This document shows positions 34,165 through 42,699 of a DNA stretch of 64,000 bases, piece after piece. Position 1 is the first letter of the stretch. Each line of letters starts with the position of its first letter. Both the position numbers and the translations under genes were made by a program. The DNA is taken from the NCBI GenBank assembly GCA_965232265.1, contig CBDDPH010000002.1, forward strand, positions 1,922,001 to 1,986,000. Direction: 5' to 3'. The notes under the pieces are model-generated. The model was not told where the DNA came from and did no database searches. It saw nothing but the letters and a program-made list of their open reading frames with translations. The DNA is from VXRD01 sp965232265 (lineage in GTDB: Bacteria > Latescibacterota > UBA2968).

Positions 34165-37100
34165 ATGACACGACGCGATGCTGTATGGGTTGTTTGCTTC
34201 CTGATCGCAGGGGCGCTCGGTCTCACATGTTATATCCAGTTTTTCGACCGCGCGCTTCCCGTTGCTTCGCTCAATTTTCGCGTTGACCGCGAACAAGCAT
34301 ATCAAGCTGCCGAAGCGTATCTCAACCGCCTGGGTTACGATCTCACAGATTACGAAAGTGCTCAGGTTTTCTCGTATTCCAGCCTGCCCCAGGTTTTTCT
34401 CGAACGCACCCTGGGTCTTGAGGAAACCAACCGTCTCGTGCGCGAATGGGTCTCGGTATGGTATTGGAACATCCGCTGGTTTAAGCCACTTCAAAAAGAA
34501 GAACTCCGCGTGCGTATTGATCCCGGTGGCCGCATTGTAGGGTTTACGCATAGTATCCTCGAGTCTGACGAAGGCGCGAGTCTTTCAGAAGAAGAAGCCC
34601 GCGTCATTGCGGAGACTTTTTTGACCGATGTGCAGGGCTTTCAACTCGATGATTACGAATCTATCGAAGCATCGCGTATTGAGCGCCCCAATCGAATGGA
34701 TCACACTTTTACGTATCGGAAAAAAGATTTTGTCGCAGGCGATGATGGGCACTACCGGTTGCGCGTTACGGTTAAGGGCGACAAAGCGGGTTATTTTGCC
34801 GAATATCTCAAAGTGCCCGAAACTTTTTCGCGCAATTATCGAGAAATTCGCTCGCGTGCGGGCCTGCTCACCAATATTGCTTCGGTTTTCTTTTTTGCGC
34901 TGGGTATCGCAATGGTTGTCGTGCTCGTGCGAAAATATCGCCAGCGCACATTGATATGGCATGCTGCTCTTGGTGTGGGCATTCTCGTGGCTGCTACGAG
35001 TTTCCTCGGTGCCGTCAATGGATATCCGATCACGCGCTTTGGTTATGATACTACGCAGTCCTTTGTTTCTTTTATTTTCACCTTTATCTTCGGCGGTCTG
35101 TTGGGTGCTGTGCTCAGCGGGGTTATTATCGCGCTGTCTGGCACAGCCGGAGGTGCTGCCGCTCAGGATGTGGAAGGCTGGAAGAATCCACTCGCACGAC
35201 TGTCTCTGCGCGGCTGGCGATCCGCGAATTTTGCTCGCATCACCCTCATCGGTTATGGGCTTGCATTTGCCCACCTGGGATATGTGACCATCTTTTACAT
35301 TTTGGGCAATGATTATCTGGGGGTCTGGTCCCCTGCGGCGATGACACAGTACAGCAATACGTACAGTACTTATTTGCCGTGGATTTATCCCCTGCTTATC
35401 GGCCTGCTCGCCGCGACGATGGAAGAATTTTTCTTCCGCCTGCTCGCCATTTCACTGCTCATTAGGTATCTAAAAAAGACCTGGTTGGCCGTGCTCATTC
35501 CCGCGATTGTGTGGGCATTTTTGCACGCGAATTATCCGCAAGAACCCATCTATATTCGCGGTCTCGAACTCACCGTGGTCGGCGTTATCTTTGGTATTGT
35601 GTTTTTGCGCTACGGTGTTTGGGCAACGATTATTTCGCATTATGTGTACAATTGCTTTCTCGGCATCTATCCGATGGTGCAGTCCGACAGTGTCTATTTT
35701 AAGGTCTCGGGTATTCTGGCGGTTGCGATTATCTTTATTCCGGCCATTCCCGCTATTTTTGGCGTGATTACGGGGCGCTATAAAGAAATTGAGGAGCCCG
35801 AAGAGGTGTCGCCCCCTGAACCGTTAGAGGAGCCAGTATCCGAAACAGCGATGCCCGAACCCGAACCACCCGCTGAACCCGAAGTCGAACGCAAAAGCCC
35901 TTCGGATTATCTCATTCCCAAAAGTGGTCTCGTCGTTTTTGGCGTTCTGGGGCTGATCGGTTGGTCCGTGTATTTTATATCCGACCTCTCGGGATTTGCC
36001 AAATACGCCCGCGAGTCCATGATCACACGGGCCGAGGCGATTGAGAAGGCAGAGGATATTCGGCGGCAACTCGGTCTCGACCTCGAAGGCTATCAACGCA
36101 CCACGTCGTTTGCCAGCGGTTTTGGATCCGGCCATTTTACACATCTTATCCGAAATGTCGATCTGGCGCGTGCGGATACGCTCGCTGCGGAACACACAGC
36201 TTCGTGGCGCTGGCGGGTGCGCTGGTTCAAACCGCTGGAAAAAGAAGAACTCACCATCAGTATTGATGGCAATGGCGATTTTTGCCGCGTCTCGCATTAT
36301 GTTCCCGAAAGTCGGGAGGGCGCAGAACTCAGTACGGAAGAAGCGCGAGAGATTGCCGAGGCTTTTCTGGCTGAATATTTACAGCGCGATGTGACAGATA
36401 CCGCGATTTACAAACGCCTTGAAGCCCGTTCGCAAAAGCGCGAAAACAGAATGGACCACAGTTTTGTGTGGGAGCGCACGGATATCAAAGTTGAAGAGGG
36501 CGAATTTCGCATTACTGCCTCTGTACAGGGCGATCAAATTGGTCAGACAAACGCATACTACAAAGCACCCGAAGAGTTTTTGCGTAAATTGCGAGAGCGC
36601 ACGGCTAAAAGTACGATTGTCTCTGCTGTCTCGACAATCGCAGTTCTTGCCACTGCTGTGCTCGCCATTATTTTCTTTTTACGCGCTTATCGCGATGGAC
36701 ATGTCAACTGGCAGTTGCCCTTATGGGTTGGCATTCTGGCCGGTGCATGTTTTGTGCTCGAAAAACTCAATAATCTGCCCACATTCTACGCTGGTTATAA
36801 TACCAGTGAAGCGATGAGCACCTTTCTCGGCGGTGAACTCATTGGCCTCGTTATAGGGCTTGTTACCGCTGCGATTATGACTTTTTTGTTATGTGCATTT
36901 GGCGATACGATATATCGCCGTGAACGCCCCCGTGAGATGCAAATTTCCGATTGGATCGATGTGCTTCGCCTGAAGATAATTAATACGGGACTCTGGTGGC
37001 AGGTTGTCTTTCTCGTTGTCTGCTATTTTGGTATCACCAGAGGCAGAGGCATTTTTTCGTCTTATATTACCCTCACCTATCTCGGTGATTATCTCACCGC

Positions 37101-37617
37101 AGGCGGTGGCAGACCCCCCGAAATCAACAGCTATTTCCCCGCATTTGGTGAACTGATCGACGAAGTCAGCGGTATGCTCCTGGTGCCCTTTGCCATTCTG
37201 GGTGTTTTGTTTGTCTGGTGGCGCGTGATCGGCAAGATAAATTTGCTGATTCTCGTCGTATTGCTCGTGCTCATCTTTCAATCTGTGGTCTCGCCAGCAA
37301 AAGACTTTTACCACGCAGGCATTCTTCTCGCCAAAAGTCTTCCAGGTTGGGCGATTATGGCTTTCCTCATTTTGAAGTATATCCGCTTCAATCTGCTCTT
37401 TTATGCCGTGATGGCTTGGTGTTCAATTATTTTTGTTGGCGTTCGCTATCTCAAATACGATCCCGGTATTTATCAGGTCAATGGGATTCTCATGGTTCTC
37501 TTTGGCCTCGTTCCTCTCATGCTCGCCATTCTGGCATGGTACAAAGCGAGGGGGGAGAAAGTGTTATCCGCAGATGACGCAGAAAAAACGCGAGTGAGCG
37601 GTGTACAACTGCGATAG
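34165..37617 (+). CDS. CPBP (CAAX-protease-like) membrane protein with internal duplication
   Basis: 1150 residues in two homologous halves joined by a Pro/Glu-rich linker (EPPAEPEVERKS). Each half has a membrane segment, an extracytoplasmic part with matching blocks (WRWRVRWFKPLEKEEL versus YWNIRWFKPLQKEEL; NRMDHSFVWERTD versus NRMDHTFTYRKKD), then many membrane segments. Only the first half has the CPBP glutamates and arginine (EEFFFR, residues 420-425) and the later His (FLHANYP, residue 454). The second half lacks them. AAAGGAG 7 bases before the ATG fixes the start. The last residues are encoded by an interspersed repeat, whose TAG is the stop. Confidence 0.88.
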   Translation: MTRRDAVWVVCFLIAGALGLTCYIQFFDRALPVASLNFRVDREQAYQAAEAYLNRLGYDLTDYESAQVFSYSSLPQVFLERTLGLEETNRLVREWVSVWYWNIRWFKPLQKEELRVRIDPGGRIVGFTHSILESDEGASLSEEEARVIAETFLTDVQGFQLDDYESIEASRIERPNRMDHTFTYRKKDFVAGDDGHYRLRVTVKGDKAGYFAEYLKVPETFSRNYREIRSRAGLLTNIASVFFFALGIAMVVVLVRKYRQRTLIWHAALGVGILVAATSFLGAVNGYPITRFGYDTTQSFVSFIFTFIFGGLLGAVLSGVIIALSGTAGGAAAQDVEGWKNPLARLSLRGWRSANFARITLIGYGLAFAHLGYVTIFYILGNDYLGVWSPAAMTQYSNTYSTYLPWIYPLLIGLLAATMEEFFFRLLAISLLIRYLKKTWLAVLIPAIVWAFLHANYPQEPIYIRGLELTVVGVIFGIVFLRYGVWATIISHYVYNCFLGIYPMVQSDSVYFKVSGILAVAIIFIPAIPAIFGVITGRYKEIEEPEEVSPPEPLEEPVSETAMPEPEPPAEPEVERKSPSDYLIPKSGLVVFGVLGLIGWSVYFISDLSGFAKYARESMITRAEAIEKAEDIRRQLGLDLEGYQRTTSFASGFGSGHFTHLIRNVDLARADTLAAEHTASWRWRVRWFKPLEKEELTISIDGNGDFCRVSHYVPESREGAELSTEEAREIAEAFLAEYLQRDVTDTAIYKRLEARSQKRENRMDHSFVWERTDIKVEEGEFRITASVQGDQIGQTNAYYKAPEEFLRKLRERTAKSTIVSAVSTIAVLATAVLAIIFFLRAYRDGHVNWQLPLWVGILAGACFVLEKLNNLPTFYAGYNTSEAMSTFLGGELIGLVIGLVTAAIMTFLLCAFGDTIYRRERPREMQISDWIDVLRLKIINTGLWWQVVFLVVCYFGITRGRGIFSSYITLTYLGDYLTAGGGRPPEINSYFPAFGELIDEVSGMLLVPFAILGVLFVWWRVIGKINLLILVVLLVLIFQSVVSPAKDFYHAGILLAKSLPGWAIMAFLILKYIRFNLLFYAVMAWCSIIFVGVRYLKYDPGIYQVNGILMVLFGLVPLMLAILAWYKARGEKVLSADDAEKTRVSGVQLR

Positions 37618-37645
37618 CAGTTCATTTGAGCGTTTTACGCAGATG
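37577..37645. repeat. interspersed hairpin repeat, copy A2
   Basis: Shares ACGCAGAAAAAACGCGA, GAGCGGTGTACAACTG and CAGTTCATTTGAG with copy A3. The central AACTGC/GCAGTT stem holds the stop codon of the CPBP gene, and the element spans the end of that gene and the leader of the next. Confidence 0.85.
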
Positions 37646-37702
37646 AAAAAGAGGGATTGGCTGGGTGGCCTTCTTACTTCTCACGTTTCTTTGGAGGTGT
37701 CT

Positions 37703-38917
37703 GTGACCCATCTTCAGACGGCTTGGCCGACTTCGGTGGCGGAGGAGGCTTACTGGCAGTCAATTCGCGAGCAGTATATGATTGCGCCAGATGAAGTTTA
37801 TCTCAATACTGGCTCGTTTGGCTCACAGCCCAGACCCGTGTTTGAGAAGATGTTGGAAATATTGGAAGATGTTGAACGCAATCCCACGCGGCATCGGGCG
37901 GAATACAATAGCGTTGTAGATAACTCTCGTGCCCGCCTGGCAGCGTTTATCGATGCGCCAGCAGAGAATATTGCTTTTGCCACCAATGTTACTATGGCTA
38001 TCAACATGGTGGTGCATGGGCTGGATTGGCGGCCGGGCGATGAAATCCTGGCTTCAGATCATGAATACGGCGCGATTGACAACTGTCTGCATCTGGCTGA
38101 ACGCCGCTATGGCGTGGTGGTCAAGCGCGCCGAAATTCCCATTCCTCCCGAACAACCCGAAGATGTTCTGAACGCTTTTGAAAGTGAATTTACAGACCGC
38201 ACCCGGCTGGTCTTTTGCAGCCATATCACCACCCGCACGGGGCTGATCACTCCGATCAAAGCTATTGCCCAACTGGCGCACGACCGCGGTGCGCTGATTG
38301 CAGTAGATGGCGCGCATGCTCCGGGGATGATTCCGCTGAACTTGCGGGACCTCGGTTGCGATTTTTATGGCGGCAATTGTCACAAATGGCTCTGTGCACC
38401 CAAAGGCACGGGCTTTCTTTATGCTTCATCGTCAATGCAAGAACGACTCAATCACGTTGTTGTGAGTTGGGGATATAGCCAGGAAGGCGCGAGGAGGGGG
38501 ACAGACGGCATTTTGCGAATTAATGACCGTCCGTTTATGTGGGGGATTGAGAACTGGGGGACTCGGGATCAGGCGTGTTTTGCGGCTGTAGAGACTGCGG
38601 TTGAATTTCAAGAGGCGGTTGGCAAAAATCGGATTCGGGAACGGGGGCAACAACTGGCGGCGTACCTGCGAGGTCGTTTGGCTGAAACGGGTTGGGCAAA
38701 ACAGCTCACGCCTTCCGTGCCAGCGCTATCTGGCTCGATCTCGGCTTTCCATCTTTCCGGATTTGACGATCTGGATCTTTATGAGCGATACCGGATTACT
38801 GTGCCGATTGCAAAGCGCGATGGGGTTTACTGGATGCGCGTTTCCACCCATATTTGCAATGGATTTGACCATGTAGATCGTCTGGTAGATGCTTTACACG
38901 AAGAGAGAAATGTGTGA
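37703..38917 (+). CDS. class V aminotransferase, isopenicillin-N-epimerase-like
   Basis: 404 residues. YLNTGSFGSQPRPV near the N-terminus, FATNVTMAINMVVHGLDW, DGAHAPGMIPLNL and the PLP Lys in NCHKWLCAPKGTGFLY identify a CefD-like fold-type I enzyme (epimerase, desulfurase or aminotransferase). The substrate is not known. The longest ORF begins at a GTG inside an interspersed repeat; GGAGG 5 bases before a later GTG marks the start chosen. No adjacent biosynthetic gene helps to define it. Confidence 0.9.
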   Translation: MTHLQTAWPTSVAEEAYWQSIREQYMIAPDEVYLNTGSFGSQPRPVFEKMLEILEDVERNPTRHRAEYNSVVDNSRARLAAFIDAPAENIAFATNVTMAINMVVHGLDWRPGDEILASDHEYGAIDNCLHLAERRYGVVVKRAEIPIPPEQPEDVLNAFESEFTDRTRLVFCSHITTRTGLITPIKAIAQLAHDRGALIAVDGAHAPGMIPLNLRDLGCDFYGGNCHKWLCAPKGTGFLYASSSMQERLNHVVVSWGYSQEGARRGTDGILRINDRPFMWGIENWGTRDQACFAAVETAVEFQEAVGKNRIRERGQQLAAYLRGRLAETGWAKQLTPSVPALSGSISAFHLSGFDDLDLYERYRITVPIAKRDGVYWMRVSTHICNGFDHVDRLVDALHEERNV

Positions 38918-38953
38918 TTTGTCAAAAAAATCGCTGAACTGTTTTATCATAGA

Positions 38954-39177
38954 CTGGATTACTGGCGTTGTGCCTTCGCGGCTAAGCATGTCCCCTTGAT
39001 TAAACTCTCAAGGCCTGCACTGGCGCGATTCTATCCAGTGGCAAGCTCTGCATGCTCTAAGCAGGGAACCATGCCGCAATGACAACCGTAGCCTGCCCCG
39101 TAGTGACTCTATACGGGGTCACGCCCCTGCTTAAGACGTGCAGGGGCAGGCTCTGCATGTTTTAAGCAGGCGTCCAG
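38954..39177. repeat. intergenic compound-hairpin element B1
   Basis: Fills most of the 313-base gap between the aminotransferase and the helicase. It begins CTGGATTACTGGCG and ends AAGCAGGCGTCCAG, with internal inverted repeats: GCCTGCCCC opposite GGGGCAGGC, and CCCCTGC opposite GCAGGGG, and the ATGCCGCAATGAC block shared with B2. No ORF. It resembles the widespread CTGGATTCCCGC-type intergenic repeats in design. Confidence 0.7.
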
Positions 39178-39230
39178 TGGATTCAATCAAGAAACTTATT
39201 TGAAAGACCAATGAGTGAATTGTTTTGCGT

Positions 39231-41024
39231 TTAAGCATTTACTTCGCGGAATCCTTTGGGCAAATTTTCTCCTTTTACCAGTGCGGCTTTCAATGCGCGT
39301 GAGTGTTGACAATTTCCTCTGTATTGAAATCCACGACAGGCACAGGACACGTCGTTTCCATCCACTTCCAATTCGTAAAAAGCCCCTGGCCGTGACGAAC
39401 TTTCCGCGCGATACTTTGCAATTTTGGGTCCACTCAACACCCGTGCCAAAATTTCAATGGCTTCTTGCGATGGTTGTTTGCGTTCGACCGGTTTACCCGT
39501 GCCATAAGTTTCTGCATGCGCTTCCCGAAAGGCCGCGCTTGCCTCGCGCAATACATTGCCCATTTTTGTCCCGTCTATATCCACAGATAAAGCATCTACT
39601 CCGGGTTGCAACACATCCATAATGCGTCGCATTTCACCCATGACGTCGCGATGGAAATCTTCGGGTAGTGCGCGGCCTTCTACCATCTGATCGATCAAAT
39701 CCGCTTTTGTCTCCAGCACGGTGCGTACAAATGTATCGACTGTATCGCGCCCAACCATATAAGTCACATTTACCGTACCCGTCTGCCCAATGCGATAAGC
39801 CCGATCTTCGGCTTGCCAGTGATTAACCGGTACCCAGTCCAAATCGTTAAAAATGACCTGGCGAGCCGCTGTCAGGTTTAGTCCTATACCACCTGCTGTG
39901 ATATTTGCCAGCAACAACCGCACGTCATCGTCTTCCTGAAACCGATCTGCCCGTTCCTGTCGTTGTGCGACCGGTACTTCACCTGTAATGACTACGGCCC
40001 GGGCGCCGAATTTTGTTTTTAAAATTTCCAGTGGGCGCAAGAAGCACGAAAATACAATCGCTTTTTCGCCCTGATCCACCACATTTTCTACAAAGGGCAA
40101 TGTCGTTCGCACTTTGGAAGTTGCCAGGCGAAGTCTTGCCCTTGTCAACTGCCCCAGGGCACGCCCCCGTTCTTCAGAGGATGGGGATTCCTCCAAAGTC
40201 TCTCGCACGCCTCGTCGAGAATACTTCCGCAGGAGATCCAGAACGGCTGTGCTCATTCGATGCGCGACTCTACTCGATACATCCACATCTAACCATGTCC
40301 GTATTTTGGGCGGTAAATCCAGTACCTGGTTCTTTGTCCGCCGCAACATAATCCCATGCAAATGTACTGTTAATTCTTCGATATTACTCGCGCCATCCGT
40401 TACCCAGCCATATTCTCCCTTATACGCATCGCAATACCGTTTTGCAAATCCCATAAAGCTGCGTCCCAGTGCGTGTCGAGCAAGTTGTAGCAATGGGAAG
40501 AGATCTCTTGGACGACTTGTCAGGGGCGTGCCCGTCAAGAGATGTACCACGGTCTCTTCGGGTAATTGTTTCACCAGTTGCATAGAAAATTTGTGCCGCT
40601 GACTGCGGTGATTTTTCAAATAATGCGCCTCGTCAAAGACAACGCCTTTCCATTTCAGCGCGCCTAACGCATCGATGTGCTTGCCCAGGATATCGTAATT
40701 GATAATCGCCCAGCCTTCAAACCCCGCCTCGGGGGGATCGTCCGGTCCAATAATCCACGTTTGTACACGGGATAGAACAATCGCAATTTCTCTCGCCCAG
40801 TTGCGCTTCACCGTCGCCGGACAAATTACCAGATACGGTCCTTTGGGTTCGGTTTGTGACATGGCAATAACGGACTGCCTGGTTTTGCCCAGCCCCATGT
40901 CATCGGCTAAGATCGACCGCCGTCGCCCCATCAAAAATGCGACGCCTTCTACCTGATGTGGATACAGTCCTTCGGCTATATCTGTTGCGCGGTTGCGTAT
41001 TGCTGTGTCGAATGTTTCAGCCAT
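39231..41024 (-). CDS. SNF2-family helicase with C-terminal SWIM zinc finger
   Basis: 597 residues. Helicase motifs: Walker A DDMGLGKTRQ, DEAH in VVFDEAHYLKNHRS, LTGTPLTSRPRDL, then ANITAGGIGLNLTAA and AYRIGQTGTVNV of the second RecA domain. At the C-terminus a SWIM-type zinc finger (SCACRGFQYRGNCQHSRAL, CxC...CxH) replaces the usual tail and would bind DNA or a protein. It may act in chromatin-like remodelling, repair or polymerase recycling; the exact role is unknown. The Met used has AGG upstream; 28 further upstream codons lie in an A-rich leader and are doubtful. Confidence 0.92.
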   Translation of the reverse strand: MAETFDTAIRNRATDIAEGLYPHQVEGVAFLMGRRRSILADDMGLGKTRQSVIAMSQTEPKGPYLVICPATVKRNWAREIAIVLSRVQTWIIGPDDPPEAGFEGWAIINYDILGKHIDALGALKWKGVVFDEAHYLKNHRSQRHKFSMQLVKQLPEETVVHLLTGTPLTSRPRDLFPLLQLARHALGRSFMGFAKRYCDAYKGEYGWVTDGASNIEELTVHLHGIMLRRTKNQVLDLPPKIRTWLDVDVSSRVAHRMSTAVLDLLRKYSRRGVRETLEESPSSEERGRALGQLTRARLRLATSKVRTTLPFVENVVDQGEKAIVFSCFLRPLEILKTKFGARAVVITGEVPVAQRQERADRFQEDDDVRLLLANITAGGIGLNLTAARQVIFNDLDWVPVNHWQAEDRAYRIGQTGTVNVTYMVGRDTVDTFVRTVLETKADLIDQMVEGRALPEDFHRDVMGEMRRIMDVLQPGVDALSVDIDGTKMGNVLREASAAFREAHAETYGTGKPVERKQPSQEAIEILARVLSGPKIAKYRAESSSRPGAFYELEVDGNDVSCACRGFQYRGNCQHSRALKAALVKGENLPKGFREVNA

Positions 41025-41146
41025 AGAGACGACCTGTTTGGTGAATTTAGTTGCTTTTAATAGAAGTCTTTTTTTTTTTAAATATAGTTTATACTTTGCT
41101 TTTTGCAATCGGCAAATAATTAATACCTACCGTTAAGGAGTTTCTC

Positions 41147-42622
41147 ATGAATTTGGATTTTTCCAGCAATGTTTTTGAAACCGAGACGATTGACCTCGCT
41201 GGCACGCGAGAACGGATTGTGCGTGGTGGCCGCGATCTTTTTGGCAAACTGCCAGACGCCCTCAAAGATATCGACCAGATTGGCGTGATCGGCTGGGGGT
41301 CACAGGGTCCTGCTCAGGCACAAAATTTGCGTGAATCTCTGGAGGGTACAGGGGTTAGGGTAAAAGTGGGGCTGCGGCCCGGTTCGTCCTCAGTAGAAGA
41401 TGCCGAAGCCGCCGGTTTTACCGAAGCCAATGGTACTTTGGGGGAAATGTATCAGGTCATCGCGGAATCGGACCTGGTGCTTTTGCTCATCGCCGATGCG
41501 GCGCAGGCAGAGAATCATCAGGTTATTTTTGACCGTCTCAAACCCGGTGCTACGCTCGGTCTATCACATGGGTTCTTGCTCGGTCACATGAAAACCGTGG
41601 GTTCCAAATTTCCCGACAATGTGAACGTGATCGCTGTTTGTCCCAAAGGCATGGGGCCTTCTGTGCGCCGCCTGTACGAACAGGGTAAAGAAGTCAATGG
41701 TGCGGGCATCAATGCCTCGTTTGCCGTGGTGCAGGATATCGACGGCAATGCCACCGATATTGCGCTTGGATGGTCTATTGCTCTGGGTGCGCCTTTTACG
41801 TTTCAGACCACATTGGAACAGGAATACCTCTCCGATATCTATGGCGAACGCGGCATCCTGCTCGGCGCTGTACACGGCGTGGTCGAATGTCTTTACCGCC
41901 GTTACACATTTCAGGGGATGAGCGAGGAAGACGCTTTTAACGAATCGTGTGAGTCCATTACCGGTCCCATTTCAAAAATCATTTCCAAGCAGGGTATTCT
42001 CGCGGTGTACGAGGGTTTTGACAATGCGGGCAAGGTCGAATTTGAGAAAGCCTATTGTGCATCTTATCACCCGGCGGCTGAAGTTCTGCTCGAGATCTAC
42101 GACGATGTTGCAAGCGGCGATGAGATCCGCAGTGTGATTGCGGCGAATAAACGCTTTGAGCGTTATCCTATGGGAAAGATTGACGGGACGCGCATGTGGG
42201 AGGTGGGTAAGAGCGTGCGTGCCAGGCGCGTCGAAGAAGATATTCCCGTCAATCCGTTTACCGCAGGCGTCTATTGCGCGGTTATGGTGGCGCAATGCGA
42301 TATTCTATCTGAAAAGGGTCACGCATGGTCCGAGATTGCCAATGAATCTGTTATTGAAAGCGTGGATTCTCTCAATCCCTATATGCACTATCGCGGCGTG
42401 GCCTATATGATCGACAATTGTTCGACAACCGCGCGTTTGGGTGCGCGCAAATGGGCACCCCGCTTCGACTATTTGCTCACGCAACAAGCTTTTGTCGCCA
42501 TCGATACAGGGGAAGATCTCGATGAAAAAGTTTTCGAGGCGTTGCTTACCCATCCCATCCATCCCGTGCTTCAAACCTGTGCGGCATTGCGCCCTTCCGT
42601 AGATATTTCACTTGGCGAGTAG
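41147..42622 (+). CDS. ilvC: ketol-acid reductoisomerase, plant-type (class II)
   Basis: 491 residues. NADPH-binding GVIGWGSQGPAQAQNL, CPKGMGPSVRRLYEQGKEVN, LEQEYLSDIYGERGILLGAV (metal-binding Asp and Glu), PFTAGVYCAVMVAQ and NCSTTARLGARKWAPRFDY match chloroplast KARI almost motif by motif and differ from the E. coli class II enzyme. It isomerises and reduces acetolactate in valine, leucine and isoleucine synthesis. AAGGAG 8 bases before the ATG. No other ilv gene is adjacent; a strong terminator follows. Confidence 0.95.
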   Translation: MNLDFSSNVFETETIDLAGTRERIVRGGRDLFGKLPDALKDIDQIGVIGWGSQGPAQAQNLRESLEGTGVRVKVGLRPGSSSVEDAEAAGFTEANGTLGEMYQVIAESDLVLLLIADAAQAENHQVIFDRLKPGATLGLSHGFLLGHMKTVGSKFPDNVNVIAVCPKGMGPSVRRLYEQGKEVNGAGINASFAVVQDIDGNATDIALGWSIALGAPFTFQTTLEQEYLSDIYGERGILLGAVHGVVECLYRRYTFQGMSEEDAFNESCESITGPISKIISKQGILAVYEGFDNAGKVEFEKAYCASYHPAAEVLLEIYDDVASGDEIRSVIAANKRFERYPMGKIDGTRMWEVGKSVRARRVEEDIPVNPFTAGVYCAVMVAQCDILSEKGHAWSEIANESVIESVDSLNPYMHYRGVAYMIDNCSTTARLGARKWAPRFDYLLTQQAFVAIDTGEDLDEKVFEALLTHPIHPVLQTCAALRPSVDISLGE

Positions 42623-42645
42623 GCTATCTGTTTTACGTACATGAC

Positions 42646-42683
42646 AAAGCGCTGTGCAGAATGACCTGCACAGCGCTTTTTTT
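42646..42683 (+). terminator. strong Rho-independent terminator after ilvC
   Basis: AAAGCGCTGTGCAG and CTGCACAGCGCTTT pair perfectly (14 bp, 6-base loop) with a following T-run. It also lies at the end of the convergent RND pump gene. Confidence 0.93.
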
Positions 42684-42699
42684 ATGATGTTGATGCGAT

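Noticed and set aside
37601..37702. N-terminal extension of the class V aminotransferase
   Set aside because: These codons lie in repeat A2 and its flank; a GTG with GGAGG at the right distance starts the conserved part.
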